Positions 26,982 to 36,112 of a DNA stretch of 64,000 bases are shown here, piece after piece. The stretch is taken from NCBI RefSeq assembly GCF_016864375.1, contig NZ_CP069357.1:1-64000 (forward strand). Direction: 5' to 3'. The stretch is from Microvirga sp. VF16. Its GTDB lineage: Bacteria; Pseudomonadota; Alphaproteobacteria; Rhizobiales; Beijerinckiaceae. Position numbers and translations under genes: made by a program. The notes beneath the pieces are model-generated. The model ran no database searches. It saw only the letters and a list, made by a program, of their open reading frames with translations, and had not been told where the DNA came from. Each line of letters begins with the position of its first letter. The first letter of the stretch is position 1.

Positions 26982-29174
26982 CTAGCCGCAGCGCCCAGGT
27001 CGACAAGGCTCCGGCTCCGCCAAATTCGGCCAGTTCACGGTAAACGTTTTCGTCAGGCCTCGTTGGTCCCGAATCGTAATCGTGAACGTATGGGCACTTA
27101 GAACCTCTGAATTCACGTAGGTGCTTGCGTACCATGGTGCACCTCCCCCGACCGTCGCTGAGTGCCTTCTCTGGACATCAATGACTTGGATTGCCTCCGA
27201 GAACTCAATCATGAGGCTCTGACCAGAAACCAGTTGCCGCTTGATCGTCACCGAGGACGTTGCCGGAGTGAAATTGTACGAGAGCGATTGCGAACTCGCC
27301 TGACCAGCGGAGTCCCGGATCGTCACCGTAATAGTACCCGATCCCGCTGCTGACGGCCTACCCGTAACCCACGCACTATTCCCGTCCCATCCCAGGCTCA
27401 TACCCGCAGGAATGCCCGACGCTGATGGCGACTTTCCGCCCCAACCTCCACTCGAGTACACGTACTCGGTGTACGTAGAGGTGCAACAGATCTTAGTGCC
27501 AAAGTTGCCACTCTTGGATGTATTCAGCGGTGGCGGGTTATAGGTGAACCACATGCTCACCGACTTCCGTTGTCCCGCATCGTCGCGGATCACGACCGTG
27601 ATTGGCCCGCTGCCGGGGGATGGAGCCGTTCCATGAATGGCCCACTGCCAATAGCCAACAAGCGCGGGACTCATACCGCCCACACCCGACACACTCTCGA
27701 CTACGAGATTGCCCCAGCCTCCCGACGCTGCAACATCGCCCCGGACGTAAGCGCCTGCCTGGCCCGACTGGTTGCTGACCAGCCACGCATTCAGCGCCGG
27801 CGGTTGAATGCTCCACCACACCTGGACCGAGGCGACCTGATTGTACGAGTCCCGGAACGTGACAGTCCCGGTTCCGCTGCCGAGTTGCTGTGGAGCCCCG
27901 TTTACGGTCCCGTCATAGGGAGTTCCGCTACTTGCGGGACCGCATCCGACTCCAGCCGGGAAGCCCGTGCAGCTCACCGTAATGGTGCCCCAGCCCCCGC
28001 GGGCATGAATGCCTACCGCACCGTAATAGCCGCCAGTCCCCTGGAACGGCCCATCAGCCCAGGCGGTCAGGGCAGGAGGCTTGATATCGTAGACAAAGCC
28101 GCTGTCGGTGACGACACTCCCACGGGCATCGCGTACTGTGATTGAGATTTGATTGTAGGCGCCAGGAACTGACGGAGTGCCCTCAACAACGCCGGTCGTT
28201 GGATTGATCGCTAATCCGGGAGGCCCATTCTGCATCGAATAGATGTACCCCGGCTTACCGCCCTGCCTCACAGGCGGAGCGCTCCGGAAGAAGACCCCCG
28301 CCGTGCCAACCGCATTCGGCACCTCCAGGCGTAGTTTGTGAATGAGGCTGATCTGAAAGGTCTTCTGGGCCTTCGTGTTCGCGGTACCGGTCCAGATCTC
28401 GCTGCTCGAGTCCTCGGCCTCGAGTGTCACATTGATCGCTTCTGGATCGCATGGGCCGGTCGTGCAGGTCTCCGTGATAGAGCCAGCGATGTCGGCATCA
28501 GCTCCATTCGGAGTGAAGTTCAGACCTGGCGGAAGCGCTGACATCAGACGGATCTGGTAAGGGGGAATGCCGTCTTCCGCCCTTACGGAGAAACTGTTGT
28601 ACTCCTCGACGGCAAACTCCGTGACCGCAGGACCAACGAGACGAACCACCCCTGAAGCACAGGTCGTAGCCGGGTTCTTATGAACCGTAACACCTGCAGA
28701 AGTTGCGCTAAGGCTGAACACTGACGGAAGGATTCCGCTACCGTTCGACGCCCCAGGAGTGACCGCCGCAACGCTGTTGACCACCCCCCAGAAACCCGTG
28801 TTGAACGAATAGCGGGCCGTGGCTTTAACTGTGACGAGATTGTCGACGTCCGGCGCACTCTCCGTGTACTGGACCATCGTCGGCTGATCCCCGACAGGAT
28901 GCGGGGCAACGAACTGTCCCATCAGATCCTTGGCACCGCCGGAAGCATGGAAGTTCCGTACGAAAGCGCGGTAACTGCAGTAGTCCCTCGGATAAGGGAC
29001 AAGGTTATTGACCGCATAGGACGCGGATTGAAGCTTCTTGTTCAGCGAAGCAAGCGTGGAGACATACGAGCCCCCGAGATAAATGAAGAGCATCACCGGA
29101 ACAATGAGCGCAAACTCAAGGCCAGCAGATGCCCTCTCAGACTTCAATATCTTGCGGAGCGCACGGATGAGCAT
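26982..29174 (-). CDS. TadE-like pseudopilin fused to multiple Ig-like repeats
   Basis: 730 aa. The N-terminus is a TadE-type pseudopilin: SERASAGLEFALIVPVML, with the conserved Glu-Phe. The residue before the presumed cleavage site is Ala, not Gly, which may alter processing. After ~150 residues comes a tandem series of Ig-like repeats, each ending in a TVTIRDxxGxxxS-type strand (ITVRDARGS, VTFRDSYNQ, VVIRDDAGQ, VTIRDSAGQ, ITIRDQRGL). Ordinary TadE proteins are 150-250 aa, so this is a fusion. It resembles the TadG-like protein on the + strand and may have arisen by duplication. Probably surface-exposed. It is last in a minus-strand run with TadE and a secretin-N-domain protein. Confidence 0.75.
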   Translation of the reverse strand: MLIRALRKILKSERASAGLEFALIVPVMLFIYLGGSYVSTLASLNKKLQSASYAVNNLVPYPRDYCSYRAFVRNFHASGGAKDLMGQFVAPHPVGDQPTMVQYTESAPDVDNLVTVKATARYSFNTGFWGVVNSVAAVTPGASNGSGILPSVFSLSATSAGVTVHKNPATTCASGVVRLVGPAVTEFAVEEYNSFSVRAEDGIPPYQIRLMSALPPGLNFTPNGADADIAGSITETCTTGPCDPEAINVTLEAEDSSSEIWTGTANTKAQKTFQISLIHKLRLEVPNAVGTAGVFFRSAPPVRQGGKPGYIYSMQNGPPGLAINPTTGVVEGTPSVPGAYNQISITVRDARGSVVTDSGFVYDIKPPALTAWADGPFQGTGGYYGAVGIHARGGWGTITVSCTGFPAGVGCGPASSGTPYDGTVNGAPQQLGSGTGTVTFRDSYNQVASVQVWWSIQPPALNAWLVSNQSGQAGAYVRGDVAASGGWGNLVVESVSGVGGMSPALVGYWQWAIHGTAPSPGSGPITVVIRDDAGQRKSVSMWFTYNPPPLNTSKSGNFGTKICCTSTYTEYVYSSGGWGGKSPSASGIPAGMSLGWDGNSAWVTGRPSAAGSGTITVTIRDSAGQASSQSLSYNFTPATSSVTIKRQLVSGQSLMIEFSEAIQVIDVQRRHSATVGGGAPWYASTYVNSEVLSAHTFTITIRDQRGLTKTFTVNWPNLAEPEPCRPGRCG

Positions 29175-29202
29175 GGAAACTCTCTTCAGAAGGCGATGGT
29201 AC

Positions 29203-29790
29203 TTAGTGGGTCGCGTTCATGTACTGGGTGAGATCGCGCATGCGGAACGCTGAGGCCGAGATCACAACCCGCTTCCCGGCGTCTGTCGCAGCTCCAGGGC
29301 CAACCCACGCAAGGTTCGGTACCTCCAACGCCGCGCGAAGCATCACGAGCTTCCCGGGAACAGCTCCCGGTTGATCCACGAACGCTCCCGCGTTCACAGC
29401 TCCACCCGAAACGACAGCAGGCATGGCATCGGTTCCGTCCCCCTTGATTACCCGAAGGTCAAAGAAGAGAGCGCCGCCCTTGCACTTGGCCTCACTGACC
29501 AGAACAAGGGGGGTTTGCTCGCACAGGCGGTCGCGGAGGCAGGACTGGTTGTATGGGGACGTTGCTCCAGGAGCGAGGCCACAGAGCGGCCGTCCCTCGT
29601 ACATGAGTTGCGCGACCTTCTCTAAGCCTTTGTCCAGCGTGGCGCTGGTCCAATAGAGCAGCCCAATATAGATCAGGCCCAAGATCGCCATGAAGAACGG
29701 AAAGGCGACCAGCGCGAACTCAACCGCGACGGATCCCTCGGTTTCTCGAATCATGCGAGACGATCCGAATGACTTGAACGCTGCTTTCAT
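29203..29790 (-). CDS. tadE: TadE-family pseudopilin
   Basis: 195 aa. Leader ends RETEGSVAVEFALVAFPFF, with Gly at -1 and Glu at +5, the arrangement cut by the Tad prepilin peptidase (CpaA at 31143). One N-terminal membrane helix, then a periplasmic domain with several Cys. Minor pseudopilin, likely needed for pilus assembly. 28 bp upstream of the Ig-repeat fusion, same strand. Confidence 0.87.
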   Translation of the reverse strand: MKAAFKSFGSSRMIRETEGSVAVEFALVAFPFFMAILGLIYIGLLYWTSATLDKGLEKVAQLMYEGRPLCGLAPGATSPYNQSCLRDRLCEQTPLVLVSEAKCKGGALFFDLRVIKGDGTDAMPAVVSGGAVNAGAFVDQPGAVPGKLVMLRAALEVPNLAWVGPGAATDAGKRVVISASAFRMRDLTQYMNATH

Positions 29791-29825
29791 GGCCCTGCTC
29801 GCTCCTGGTTCGGACCCGTCTCAGA

Positions 29826-30506
29826 TCACTGCGCCTCTGCTGAGACGCCTTCCATCTTGGGGGCTGGGCGAGCAGGGATAACTTCCATGCCGTCACTCCG
29901 GCCTGGTCGCGAGCTCGACGATCCAGAATTGACGGCCGGCGCACGCGGCGCAGAAGGCGCCGCAGTGGGAGTGGGTGCCGCGACTTGGGTAACAGCGCTG
30001 GGCGCAGATCCAGCCGACGATTGAGCAGCCTGCTGCGCGGCACTGGTCAAAGTGCTGATCTGGCCATTGACGCCGGAGAACGCCCGATCATCGTCGCCGA
30101 TCACTGCGATCGGCTGGCACCGCGGGTCACAGGAGACCGTGACTTTGCCCGATGTGCCCGATTGGACACTAACCAAAGACTTGCGGTCGTCACCGACGAT
30201 TAGATCCGTCTGGGTAATGATCTCGCCATGCTCGTTGAGAATGATCAGGTTCGTCTCGCCGAAGCTCCGCCCCGTCACCACAGCCAGACCAGACTTGTCG
30301 AAGTTCACGTGAGCAACCGATGGATTTCCGATAACCACGGTCCGGATGCCCTCTGGCATCTTCACCAGCACGGCCTTGTCCATCGAGGCCCGAAGGGTGG
30401 GTCCAAGCAGAGGGACTTTGGTGCGCTCCTGCGCCTGTGATGCCCCCATCGAAACGCAAATCAAAACTACGCTTACGATGATTCGAGTATTCGCCAGAAG
30501 CCTCAT
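29826..30506 (-). CDS. exported protein with CpaC-type pilus N-terminal domain
   Basis: 226 aa from ATG 30506, which has AAAAGG at suitable spacing; an in-frame ATG at 30536 is possible. A signal peptide (ending ASQAQ) is followed by the secretin-type N domain (VVIGNPSVAHVNF, GRSFGETNLIILNEHGE), as at the start of CpaC, but no secretin barrel. The tail is Ala/Pro/Ser-rich. Proteins of this kind accompany Tad loci and may help the secretin. Same transcript as tadE. Confidence 0.75.
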   Translation of the reverse strand: MRLLANTRIIVSVVLICVSMGASQAQERTKVPLLGPTLRASMDKAVLVKMPEGIRTVVIGNPSVAHVNFDKSGLAVVTGRSFGETNLIILNEHGEIITQTDLIVGDDRKSLVSVQSGTSGKVTVSCDPRCQPIAVIGDDDRAFSGVNGQISTLTSAAQQAAQSSAGSAPSAVTQVAAPTPTAAPSAPRAPAVNSGSSSSRPGRSDGMEVIPARPAPKMEGVSAEAQ

Positions 30507-30669
30507 TGAATAATGCCTTTTCCGTCTGAACTTCATGAAAGAAGCGCCGCATTTCAGCGGCGAATGAGCTAACCCCTTTCTACACGACGAAATATAAGGG
30601 GGAAAGAGGAGCCACAACGCAGAAAACCGAAATGAAATGCTAATCAGCCTTGCAAGGGAATCGGGCTGA

Positions 30670-30680
30670 GATTAAAACCG
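30670..30680 (+). promoter_or_regulatory. ATTAAAACC motif upstream of flp
   Basis: gattaaaaccg in the ~200-bp divergent gap between the secretin-N-domain gene and flp, matching the motif seen at other gaps. Promoter or operator role inferred. Confidence 0.3.
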
Positions 30681-30815
30681 AGAGTGAGCCGGTCACAGGA
30701 ACCAAGAGCAGACGCTGCGGCGTGACGGCGGCAACCAAAGAGCCCTCAGCAGGGAATGATTCCCGTCGATAGCGGGTAATGACTCCCGAAAACATCAACA
30801 GGACGACGTAGAACC

Positions 30816-31028
30816 ATGAAGAACATCATCAATCGCACCGCCGCTGCCACGAAGCGCCTCGCGAAGGACGAAGACGGCTCCGCCATGATGGAGTATGGCC
30901 TCCTCGCTGGCCTCATCGCAGTCGTTGCCATCGGCGCGGCGACCACGCTCGGCAGCAACCTCAAGACGGTGTTCACGAACATCGGTACCGCTCTGAGCAC
31001 CGCAACCGCAAACATGAAGGCCAGCTGA
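30816..31028 (+). CDS. flp: Flp-type major pilin
   Basis: 70-aa class IVb pilin. Leader of 21 residues ending DEDG, then SAMMEYGLLAGLIAVVAIGAA: Glu26 and Tyr27 are the conserved +5/+6 residues for CpaA cleavage and methylation. Short hydrophilic tail. The gene stands alone with a strong terminator, as expected for a highly expressed pilin. Confidence 0.95.
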   Translation: MKNIINRTAAATKRLAKDEDGSAMMEYGLLAGLIAVVAIGAATTLGSNLKTVFTNIGTALSTATANMKAS

Positions 31029-31083
31029 TCGAACGTCTCCGCAAGTGAAGGCCAATAAGTAGCCTTCGGCATCGGATAATTTC

Positions 31084-31114
31084 ACCCGGTCTTTGAACAA
31101 AGGACCGGGTTTTC
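31084..31114 (+). terminator. terminator after flp
   Basis: Stem acccggtc / gaccgggt (loop tttgaacaaag) followed by TTTTCTTTT, ~60 bp after the pilin stop. Probably limits read-through from flp to cpaA. Confidence 0.88.
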
Positions 31115-31142
31115 TTTTCCAAGACCCTTTAGGACCATCGCT

Positions 31143-31628
31143 ATGCTCCAGAACATGCAGGTTGGCACCTTTGTTATCTTGATGTGCGCGGCCATCGTGA
31201 CTGATGTTCACCGCATGAAGATACCTAATGTCCTGGTCGGTCTGTGCCTGGCCGGCTTCTTCGTGTTCGCTCTTCTGAACAGGATGGCTCTTAACGACAT
31301 CCTCATACACATCGCGGTCGCATCGATTATTTTCCTCATCGCCCTTGTCCCCTATAGCTTCCGGGCCATGGGAGCAGGAGATGTCAAATTCATTGCAGCC
31401 ATTGCCCTTTGGTTTGGCCTTGGCGAAGAACTGATTACGTTTGGAATCCTGTTTTCCTTCTATGGCGGCTTTCTGGCACTCGCCATCCTCAGCTATCGGC
31501 ACGTTCCGCTGCCTGCAGTCGTGAAAGGTTGGAACTGGGCCGCCAATCTCTACAACCCGACTAAGGGCATTCCTTATGGCGTCGCGATCGCAGCTGCAGC
31601 GATCACGCTGCGCTCCGCCGTTCTTTGA
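31143..31628 (+). CDS. cpaA: Tad prepilin peptidase CpaA/TadV
   Basis: A24-type aspartic peptidase, 161 aa, with four or more membrane helices. Catalytic Asp in TDVHRMKIPN (~residue 22) and in the GAGDVKF motif (~80). Cleaves Flp, TadE and related pseudopilins. It is the short Tad form without a methylase domain. Directly downstream of flp. Confidence 0.93.
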   Translation: MLQNMQVGTFVILMCAAIVTDVHRMKIPNVLVGLCLAGFFVFALLNRMALNDILIHIAVASIIFLIALVPYSFRAMGAGDVKFIAAIALWFGLGEELITFGILFSFYGGFLALAILSYRHVPLPAVVKGWNWAANLYNPTKGIPYGVAIAAAAITLRSAVL

Positions 31629-31727
31629 TTCGAGAACGGGTGCCATCGACCCGCAGCAGGAGCCAATTCACCTAGGGGGCTGCTCGTACCCCCGAACCTC
31701 GACCAAACCCCGAAATCCATCAACGCA

Positions 31728-31761
31728 GAGGGCGGCTCCATCGATTGGAACCGCCCTTTTC
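31728..31761. terminator. bidirectional terminator
   Basis: Stem agggcggctcc / ggaaccgccct followed by TTTT, between the end of cpaA and the end of the convergent 269-aa gene. Confidence 0.75.
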
Positions 31762-32569
31762 AATTCCCGGCAGCGGCCGCGTCTGTCATTTCCTGTGGTA
31801 CTCCAAGCGGCTTGCCTTCCATCGACATCAAACGCTCTTGGGGGGTTGGAGGGTGCTGCTCCGAGATCCTCTTGAGCTCACCAGGTAAGAGCCTAGTCCG
31901 AACCTTGTAATGATCGCTGGCATACATAAGCGCTCTCGCCACGAATCCGTGCCAGCGCGGATCTAGCGCGTAGGTCCCCTTGTCCCGGTCAACAATCACG
32001 TCACAACCAGCGACCGGCGCCGAGGGGGTCTCAATTGGTCCAAGCTTATATCCATCGAGGGCATCAGCGACCGGTGCGGGGACAACAAACACTAGGTGCG
32101 GATCGGCCAAAGCGCTCCGGTAGGCAGGATCCTTCCGGCACGCAGAGATCCCTTGCTTGAAGCAGGGCATGGTTGCAGCCAGCTCCTCTTCGCCGACGAT
32201 CCGGACTGCTTTGAGGATCGAGGCATCCTCAGTGACTGCCTCGACCACCGGCCTGCATTCGAGTGGTTGCCCCACTCGGCCCTGGCGGGTGTCGATCTGA
32301 CATCCACAGGCCATATCCTTCAGGTGGCCCTTCACGTCCTTTCGCTTTGTGATCCGATCCATGATGGAGAGGGAGACCTTCAGCGGGTCAGAGGCGGTCC
32401 GGGAGACACCCTTCCACTCGCTGCGGGACGGCGCTTCTTGAGCATAGGAAGGGCCCACTGCTACGAGAGCAAGGACTAACAGTCCGAACTTGGGGTTGGG
32501 CCAAATCGCTGCGGGTTTTTTGATCCTTAGCATACGGCGTCTTGGGGCCACAGGCACGGCGTCCATCAC
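31760..32569 (-). CDS. exported protein of unknown function, 269 aa
   Basis: A basic N-terminus and hydrophobic stretch (~residues 28-43, ending PSYAQ) suggest a signal peptide; an internal start might remove part of the leader. The mature part has several Cys (CGCQID, CRPV, CFKQ, CRKD, CDVIVD), consistent with disulfides in the periplasm. No family recognised. The ATG overlaps the stop of the upstream lipoprotein gene (ATGA), so they form a pair. Confidence 0.7.
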   Translation of the reverse strand: MMDAVPVAPRRRMLRIKKPAAIWPNPKFGLLVLALVAVGPSYAQEAPSRSEWKGVSRTASDPLKVSLSIMDRITKRKDVKGHLKDMACGCQIDTRQGRVGQPLECRPVVEAVTEDASILKAVRIVGEEELAATMPCFKQGISACRKDPAYRSALADPHLVFVVPAPVADALDGYKLGPIETPSAPVAGCDVIVDRDKGTYALDPRWHGFVARALMYASDHYKVRTRLLPGELKRISEQHPPTPQERLMSMEGKPLGVPQEMTDAAAAGN

Positions 32570-33567
32570 GAGCTTGCCTCCGAGCTACCGTCCCCAGCGT
32601 CGATTTCCGGGAACAGCAAACGGTAGACTCTCAGGTTGTCGCGAGCCTCCTGGATTCTGACCTCGAGATCACCCAGAGCCTCCATGCGTGAAGCCAAGGC
32701 CGATCCGTCGAACCCGCCAGGTCGGATCAGGGCCTCGCCACGACCGACATATAGGTTATCGACCTTGATCCTGGCGGCGATCTCTGGAGCCATCGCGGCC
32801 AGCTTCGGATCGGCCAATGCCGGAACCCGGGTAAGGTCCACCTCCATCACGGTCTGGACACCTGGAGCGAGAGGAATGGGCGGCTCATGCTTTACGCGTC
32901 CGTAGGCGACGACCTCGCCCTTCCGGTTCACCAAATCCACGGATACGTCAACACCCGTCATCGGAACGTCGAGAACGTTGAAGATTGAGAATCCAATATA
33001 GGGCTTACTCTTAGCCGTCTCTGACCAGAAATAGCGGGTGCGAGCCAGTGATACCTTCCCGAGAAGGTTCCGCCGGCGCTCTTCGTCAAACTGCTGGCTG
33101 CTGACGTCCCGACGCTCTCGCCGACGGTACTCACGAATCCAATCGAGCTGCTCCTTGAGAGCGCGGGAGTCCTGGGCAACGTACACCGATACGATGGCAG
33201 CAGGGCTCATCTGGTCGAACTTGCCCACTCCACCTTTAAGGATCGCGTCCAGATAGGCCGGGTTGCCGAATGATGGCTCCGTTCCGCGATCAGTAACAAG
33301 CCTCAATCCTTCCTTGCCATTGAACTCGTCCGGTGGAGCCTCAAACGAGACCGGGCTTGCTGCCCTATATAGAGCCTTCAGAAAGGCCTGAGCCCGCCCA
33401 CGACCGTCCTTATCGTGGGAGGCGAGATCTTGAGCGACCTCATTAACACTCTTCGAAAGCCCCTCGTGGTTTGTCCCGGTGATACTCGGATCGCCGCATC
33501 CCGACAGTATCGCCGATGCGAGGCAAACTGCTAAAATCCGAACTGCACTTCTTGATTTGCGAATCAT
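32566..33567 (-). CDS. lipoprotein of unknown function, 333 aa
   Basis: Lipobox LASAILSGC after a short basic leader; ATG 33567 fits this better than the longer frame from 33615. The protein is hydrophilic with a helical, Arg-rich middle (EYRRRERRDVSSQQFDEE) and a beta-rich part after it (GFSIFNVLDVPMTGVDVSVDLVN). No family recognised. Overlaps the next gene by 4 bp. Confidence 0.7.
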   Translation of the reverse strand: MIRKSRSAVRILAVCLASAILSGCGDPSITGTNHEGLSKSVNEVAQDLASHDKDGRGRAQAFLKALYRAASPVSFEAPPDEFNGKEGLRLVTDRGTEPSFGNPAYLDAILKGGVGKFDQMSPAAIVSVYVAQDSRALKEQLDWIREYRRRERRDVSSQQFDEERRRNLLGKVSLARTRYFWSETAKSKPYIGFSIFNVLDVPMTGVDVSVDLVNRKGEVVAYGRVKHEPPIPLAPGVQTVMEVDLTRVPALADPKLAAMAPEIAARIKVDNLYVGRGEALIRPGGFDGSALASRMEALGDLEVRIQEARDNLRVYRLLFPEIDAGDGSSEASS

Positions 33568-33613
33568 AAGTGTAGACCACTTTCTAATGCGTCTCTTCTT
33601 TAAGGGCTGTACC

Positions 33614-34042
33614 ATGCGTATACCGACCAGTCATCGCACACTAATTCGCGCTGCCGGCTTTTCCGTCGTCGCCACCGCACTTGCTCTTGGGGGATGCCAG
33701 ACCAAATCCGTCTCGCTCCCATCAAACGAGCCGCTTGTCACCACAAGTCCGAAGGTTGGGAATATCGGGCAAAGCCAACTGCCGGCGATCGCAGCTGCTA
33801 CAGGCAAACGCGAGATTGATGTTGCAGGCAATTCAAACTCTTGGGTGTTGCGCCGCCTGAATGCCGATAGGCCACAGAGCGCCACCGTTGCTCAGGCAAC
33901 TCCCTCCGCAAGCCCATCTCCAAAGTCGAAAGCCGCTACTCCGCTTGCGTCCTCATCCCGCAGCAAGGGACTCCGCGACATTTCGCTCGCTGAAATTCCC
34001 CTCTTGGACCCGACCCACTACGACCCCAAGCGGCTACGATAG
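33614..34042 (+). CDS. small lipoprotein, 142 aa
   Basis: Start ATG 33614 with TAAGGG ribosome site. Lipobox ALALGGC. The rest is Ser/Ala/Pro-rich and probably extended. No family recognised. Divergent from the 333-aa lipoprotein gene, and its 3' end overlaps that of the convergent PH-domain gene by 25 bp. Confidence 0.65.
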   Translation: MRIPTSHRTLIRAAGFSVVATALALGGCQTKSVSLPSNEPLVTTSPKVGNIGQSQLPAIAAATGKREIDVAGNSNSWVLRRLNADRPQSATVAQATPSASPSPKSKAATPLASSSRSKGLRDISLAEIPLLDPTHYDPKRLR

Positions 34043-34596
34043 CGGGAGGGAGCTTCCCTCCTCGAATCCAATTCTCCGCGCAGGCCCATCACCAGGTTTA
34101 CGGCCTCCCGGGCATTTCCGAGCGATTTCATCCTGATATTCACGACGCCGCTCGTGTCGAGCGCGATGTCACCATAGCCCATCACTCGTCCGTCAATGGA
34201 TTGGTTAAGCTCTGCGCCAATGATCTCTCGAAGTGACGCAGATTGTGCATAGCGGCGGATGAAGCCCGAGCGTGCCACCACACGATCCGGATAGATAATG
34301 AACTGAGTGGTATGCCAGCGGATATAGACTAGCAGGACTGCTATCGCCCCGGCTGCCACGCATCCGGCATAGATCAACGTCCAAGTTGCCGGGCTAAGAA
34401 GGCGCCACGGCTGAGTAAGGGCTTGAGCGTAGGCCGCTGCAATGACCGAGACACCTCCCACGACCAAGGGACTAATGAAGACAACTTTGGACAACCTAAA
34501 CACCCTCAGAGGCCTGCTAGTGTCGTGAAACTCCTCTGTCATTCCTTCCTGGAGCTCGGCATCCATGCGGCTTTGCATCAGTGACATCTTTCTCAA
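34018..34596 (-). CDS. bacterial PH-domain membrane protein
   Basis: 192 aa with two adjacent membrane helices (~40-60 and ~70-92), followed by a PH-like domain (TTQFIIYPDRVVARSGFIRR, GYGDIALDTSG) of the DUF304/bPH2 type. These small inner-membrane proteins have no defined activity. Overlaps the end of the convergent lipoprotein gene. Confidence 0.75.
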   Translation of the reverse strand: MRKMSLMQSRMDAELQEGMTEEFHDTSRPLRVFRLSKVVFISPLVVGGVSVIAAAYAQALTQPWRLLSPATWTLIYAGCVAAGAIAVLLVYIRWHTTQFIIYPDRVVARSGFIRRYAQSASLREIIGAELNQSIDGRVMGYGDIALDTSGVVNIRMKSLGNAREAVNLVMGLRGELDSRREAPSRYRSRLGS

Positions 34597-34704
34597 CGCG
34601 GGTCCGAAAGTTTTGCAAATCGGCAGAACGTTTGGTCGCTTGCTCCGAATTTAACGTGTATTATACAGCGTACTAAATCGGGAACAATATTGAGATCCAA
34701 GTTC

Positions 34705-35091
34705 ATGAAGTGCCTGACGAAACGCAAATCAAACCCTCTGTCCCTCCTCGCCGGGGCCAGTTTCCTCGCGCTATACGTTGCAACTCCAGTTCACGCCGTA
34801 GAAGGTTCAGGCCGCTTTGGCACTGGGCCAAGGATCGCGCAAGCAGCGGCCGCCGGAGAGCCGCAGACGAGGGCCCAGTCGAGGACCACGGACCCGGCCC
34901 TGTGTCAGGACACCCTTGGCCTTTACCTGAGTGTCTCCACAAAGACGTTCGAATCCAAGGTCGCCGCCGAAGTGCTCCTCGAGACTATCGCTCGCCATGA
35001 AACCTTGGAGAGGCTCATTGCAATGGCGACTGCATCTGGCTGTGAGCTCAGACCTTTCCTTGAAGAGGAGGTCAGGCGCAACAAGCACTGA
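34705..35091 (+). CDS. exported protein of unknown function, 128 aa
   Basis: Signal peptide (basic start, hydrophobic LLAGASFLALYVA, cleavage after PVHA). The mature part has two Cys and a helical core. No family recognised. ATG 34705 is preferred over the TTG at 34690. Followed 33 bp later by a small lipoprotein gene, probably co-transcribed. Confidence 0.65.
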   Translation: MKCLTKRKSNPLSLLAGASFLALYVATPVHAVEGSGRFGTGPRIAQAAAAGEPQTRAQSRTTDPALCQDTLGLYLSVSTKTFESKVAAEVLLETIARHETLERLIAMATASGCELRPFLEEEVRRNKH

Positions 35092-35124
35092 CCACAAACC
35101 ACCAGCCCCCAAAGGATAACTCGA

Positions 35125-35349
35125 ATGAAGAAACTTTTAGCCCTCACGGCGGTTGTGCTCGGAACAGCCACTCTATCGGCTTGCGCAGACCGCACCCATC
35201 TTCCGAACTACGCAATCTATGTGCAGCACGGTCCATACAGTGACTACTGTTGGATGTACCAGACAGACTGCTTGAAAGTGCCAGTCACTAAGAAGCAGCC
35301 GGTGAAAAGCACCGGCCGTCGTGAAACGGTATTGATCCGCAAATACTGA
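35125..35349 (+). CDS. small lipoprotein, 74 aa
   Basis: Strong AAAGGA ribosome site and lipobox ATLSAC. The ~55-residue mature part has aromatic residues and two further Cys (YCWMYQTDC). Its size and position resemble the VirB7/TrbH-like lipoproteins of type IV secretion loci, but there is no sequence proof. Confidence 0.6.
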   Translation: MKKLLALTAVVLGTATLSACADRTHLPNYAIYVQHGPYSDYCWMYQTDCLKVPVTKKQPVKSTGRRETVLIRKY

Positions 35350-35430
35350 ACCGAGCCAGACTCAAATCGCCCGTTTTTATGAGCGACAGGGTTGCTCATA
35401 TAGTTTTATAGATCATGAAATGCTCGGGCA

Positions 35431-35457
35431 AAATGAAAAGGGCGGCTATTGCCGCCC
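35431..35457 (-). terminator. terminator for the minus-strand 143-aa gene
   Basis: Stem gggcggc / gccgccc (loop tatt). On the minus strand it is followed by TTTTCATTTT, 10 bp past the stop at 35468. Confidence 0.8.
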
Positions 35458-35467
35458 TCGTCGTTCC

Positions 35468-35899
35468 TTATCGCACCGGGTAGGTTGTGCTCTTGTCCCC
35501 GGCCCATACTCGGACCTCGTTTCCGGACTGCTCCGCGCCATTTTCATCCGTGAAATCAGGTCGGTACCCGTCACCGGACTTATGGCCATACTCAACCCGG
35601 TAGCTGATGCCTCCGGTTCTGGCGTCGTACTTCAGAACCAGACCGTCCTTGGCGACAATGCAATTCCCCGCCGGCGTGCTGGCCTTTTCCCTTACGCATC
35701 TGGCGAAGGCCTCCCGGGTTTCCTTGATCACCCTATTCGCCTGCTTCTCCGTCACTCCAGTCCGATACTGCACGGCGTCAACCGCGACCTCTGAAAAGTC
35801 CCGACCATAAACCGGCACTTTGGGGGCTGGAGCGGCGGATACATCAGCAGCAGCGACCAGCCCGGCCGTTACCAAAACACCCATCATTAACTTTTGCAT
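35468..35899 (-). CDS. exported protein of unknown function, 143 aa
   Basis: Signal peptide ending ADVSAAP; mature part ~120 aa with a pair of Cys (ARCVREK, NCIVAKDG). No family recognised. It stands alone with its own terminator. Confidence 0.65.
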   Translation of the reverse strand: MQKLMMGVLVTAGLVAAADVSAAPAPKVPVYGRDFSEVAVDAVQYRTGVTEKQANRVIKETREAFARCVREKASTPAGNCIVAKDGLVLKYDARTGGISYRVEYGHKSGDGYRPDFTDENGAEQSGNEVRVWAGDKSTTYPVR

Positions 35900-36112
35900 C
35901 GTCTGCCCCGCACTGTCAGTGTTTTTGCCAGTCGTCTTGGCCTTGAAAGAGAAAGGGCGGTCTTACACCGCCCCTCGATAGCTTCCTACTCTGGGCGATC
36001 TTCGATCCTGTGAGCAATTCTGGGTTTCCATAGCGCAGGAGACCGGGCGGGTGCTCTGTGACCACAGGATCCTTCATCTGACGAGCCAAGAGCCTGATTG
36101 CGACAAGAAGGA

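Noticed and set aside
7006..31642. 16-bp exact repeat gattcgagaacgggtg at 7006-7021 and 31627-31642
   Set aside because: One shared 16-mer in 64 kb is within chance expectation, and the surroundings differ. Both copies lie in gaps after genes, but nothing else supports a function.
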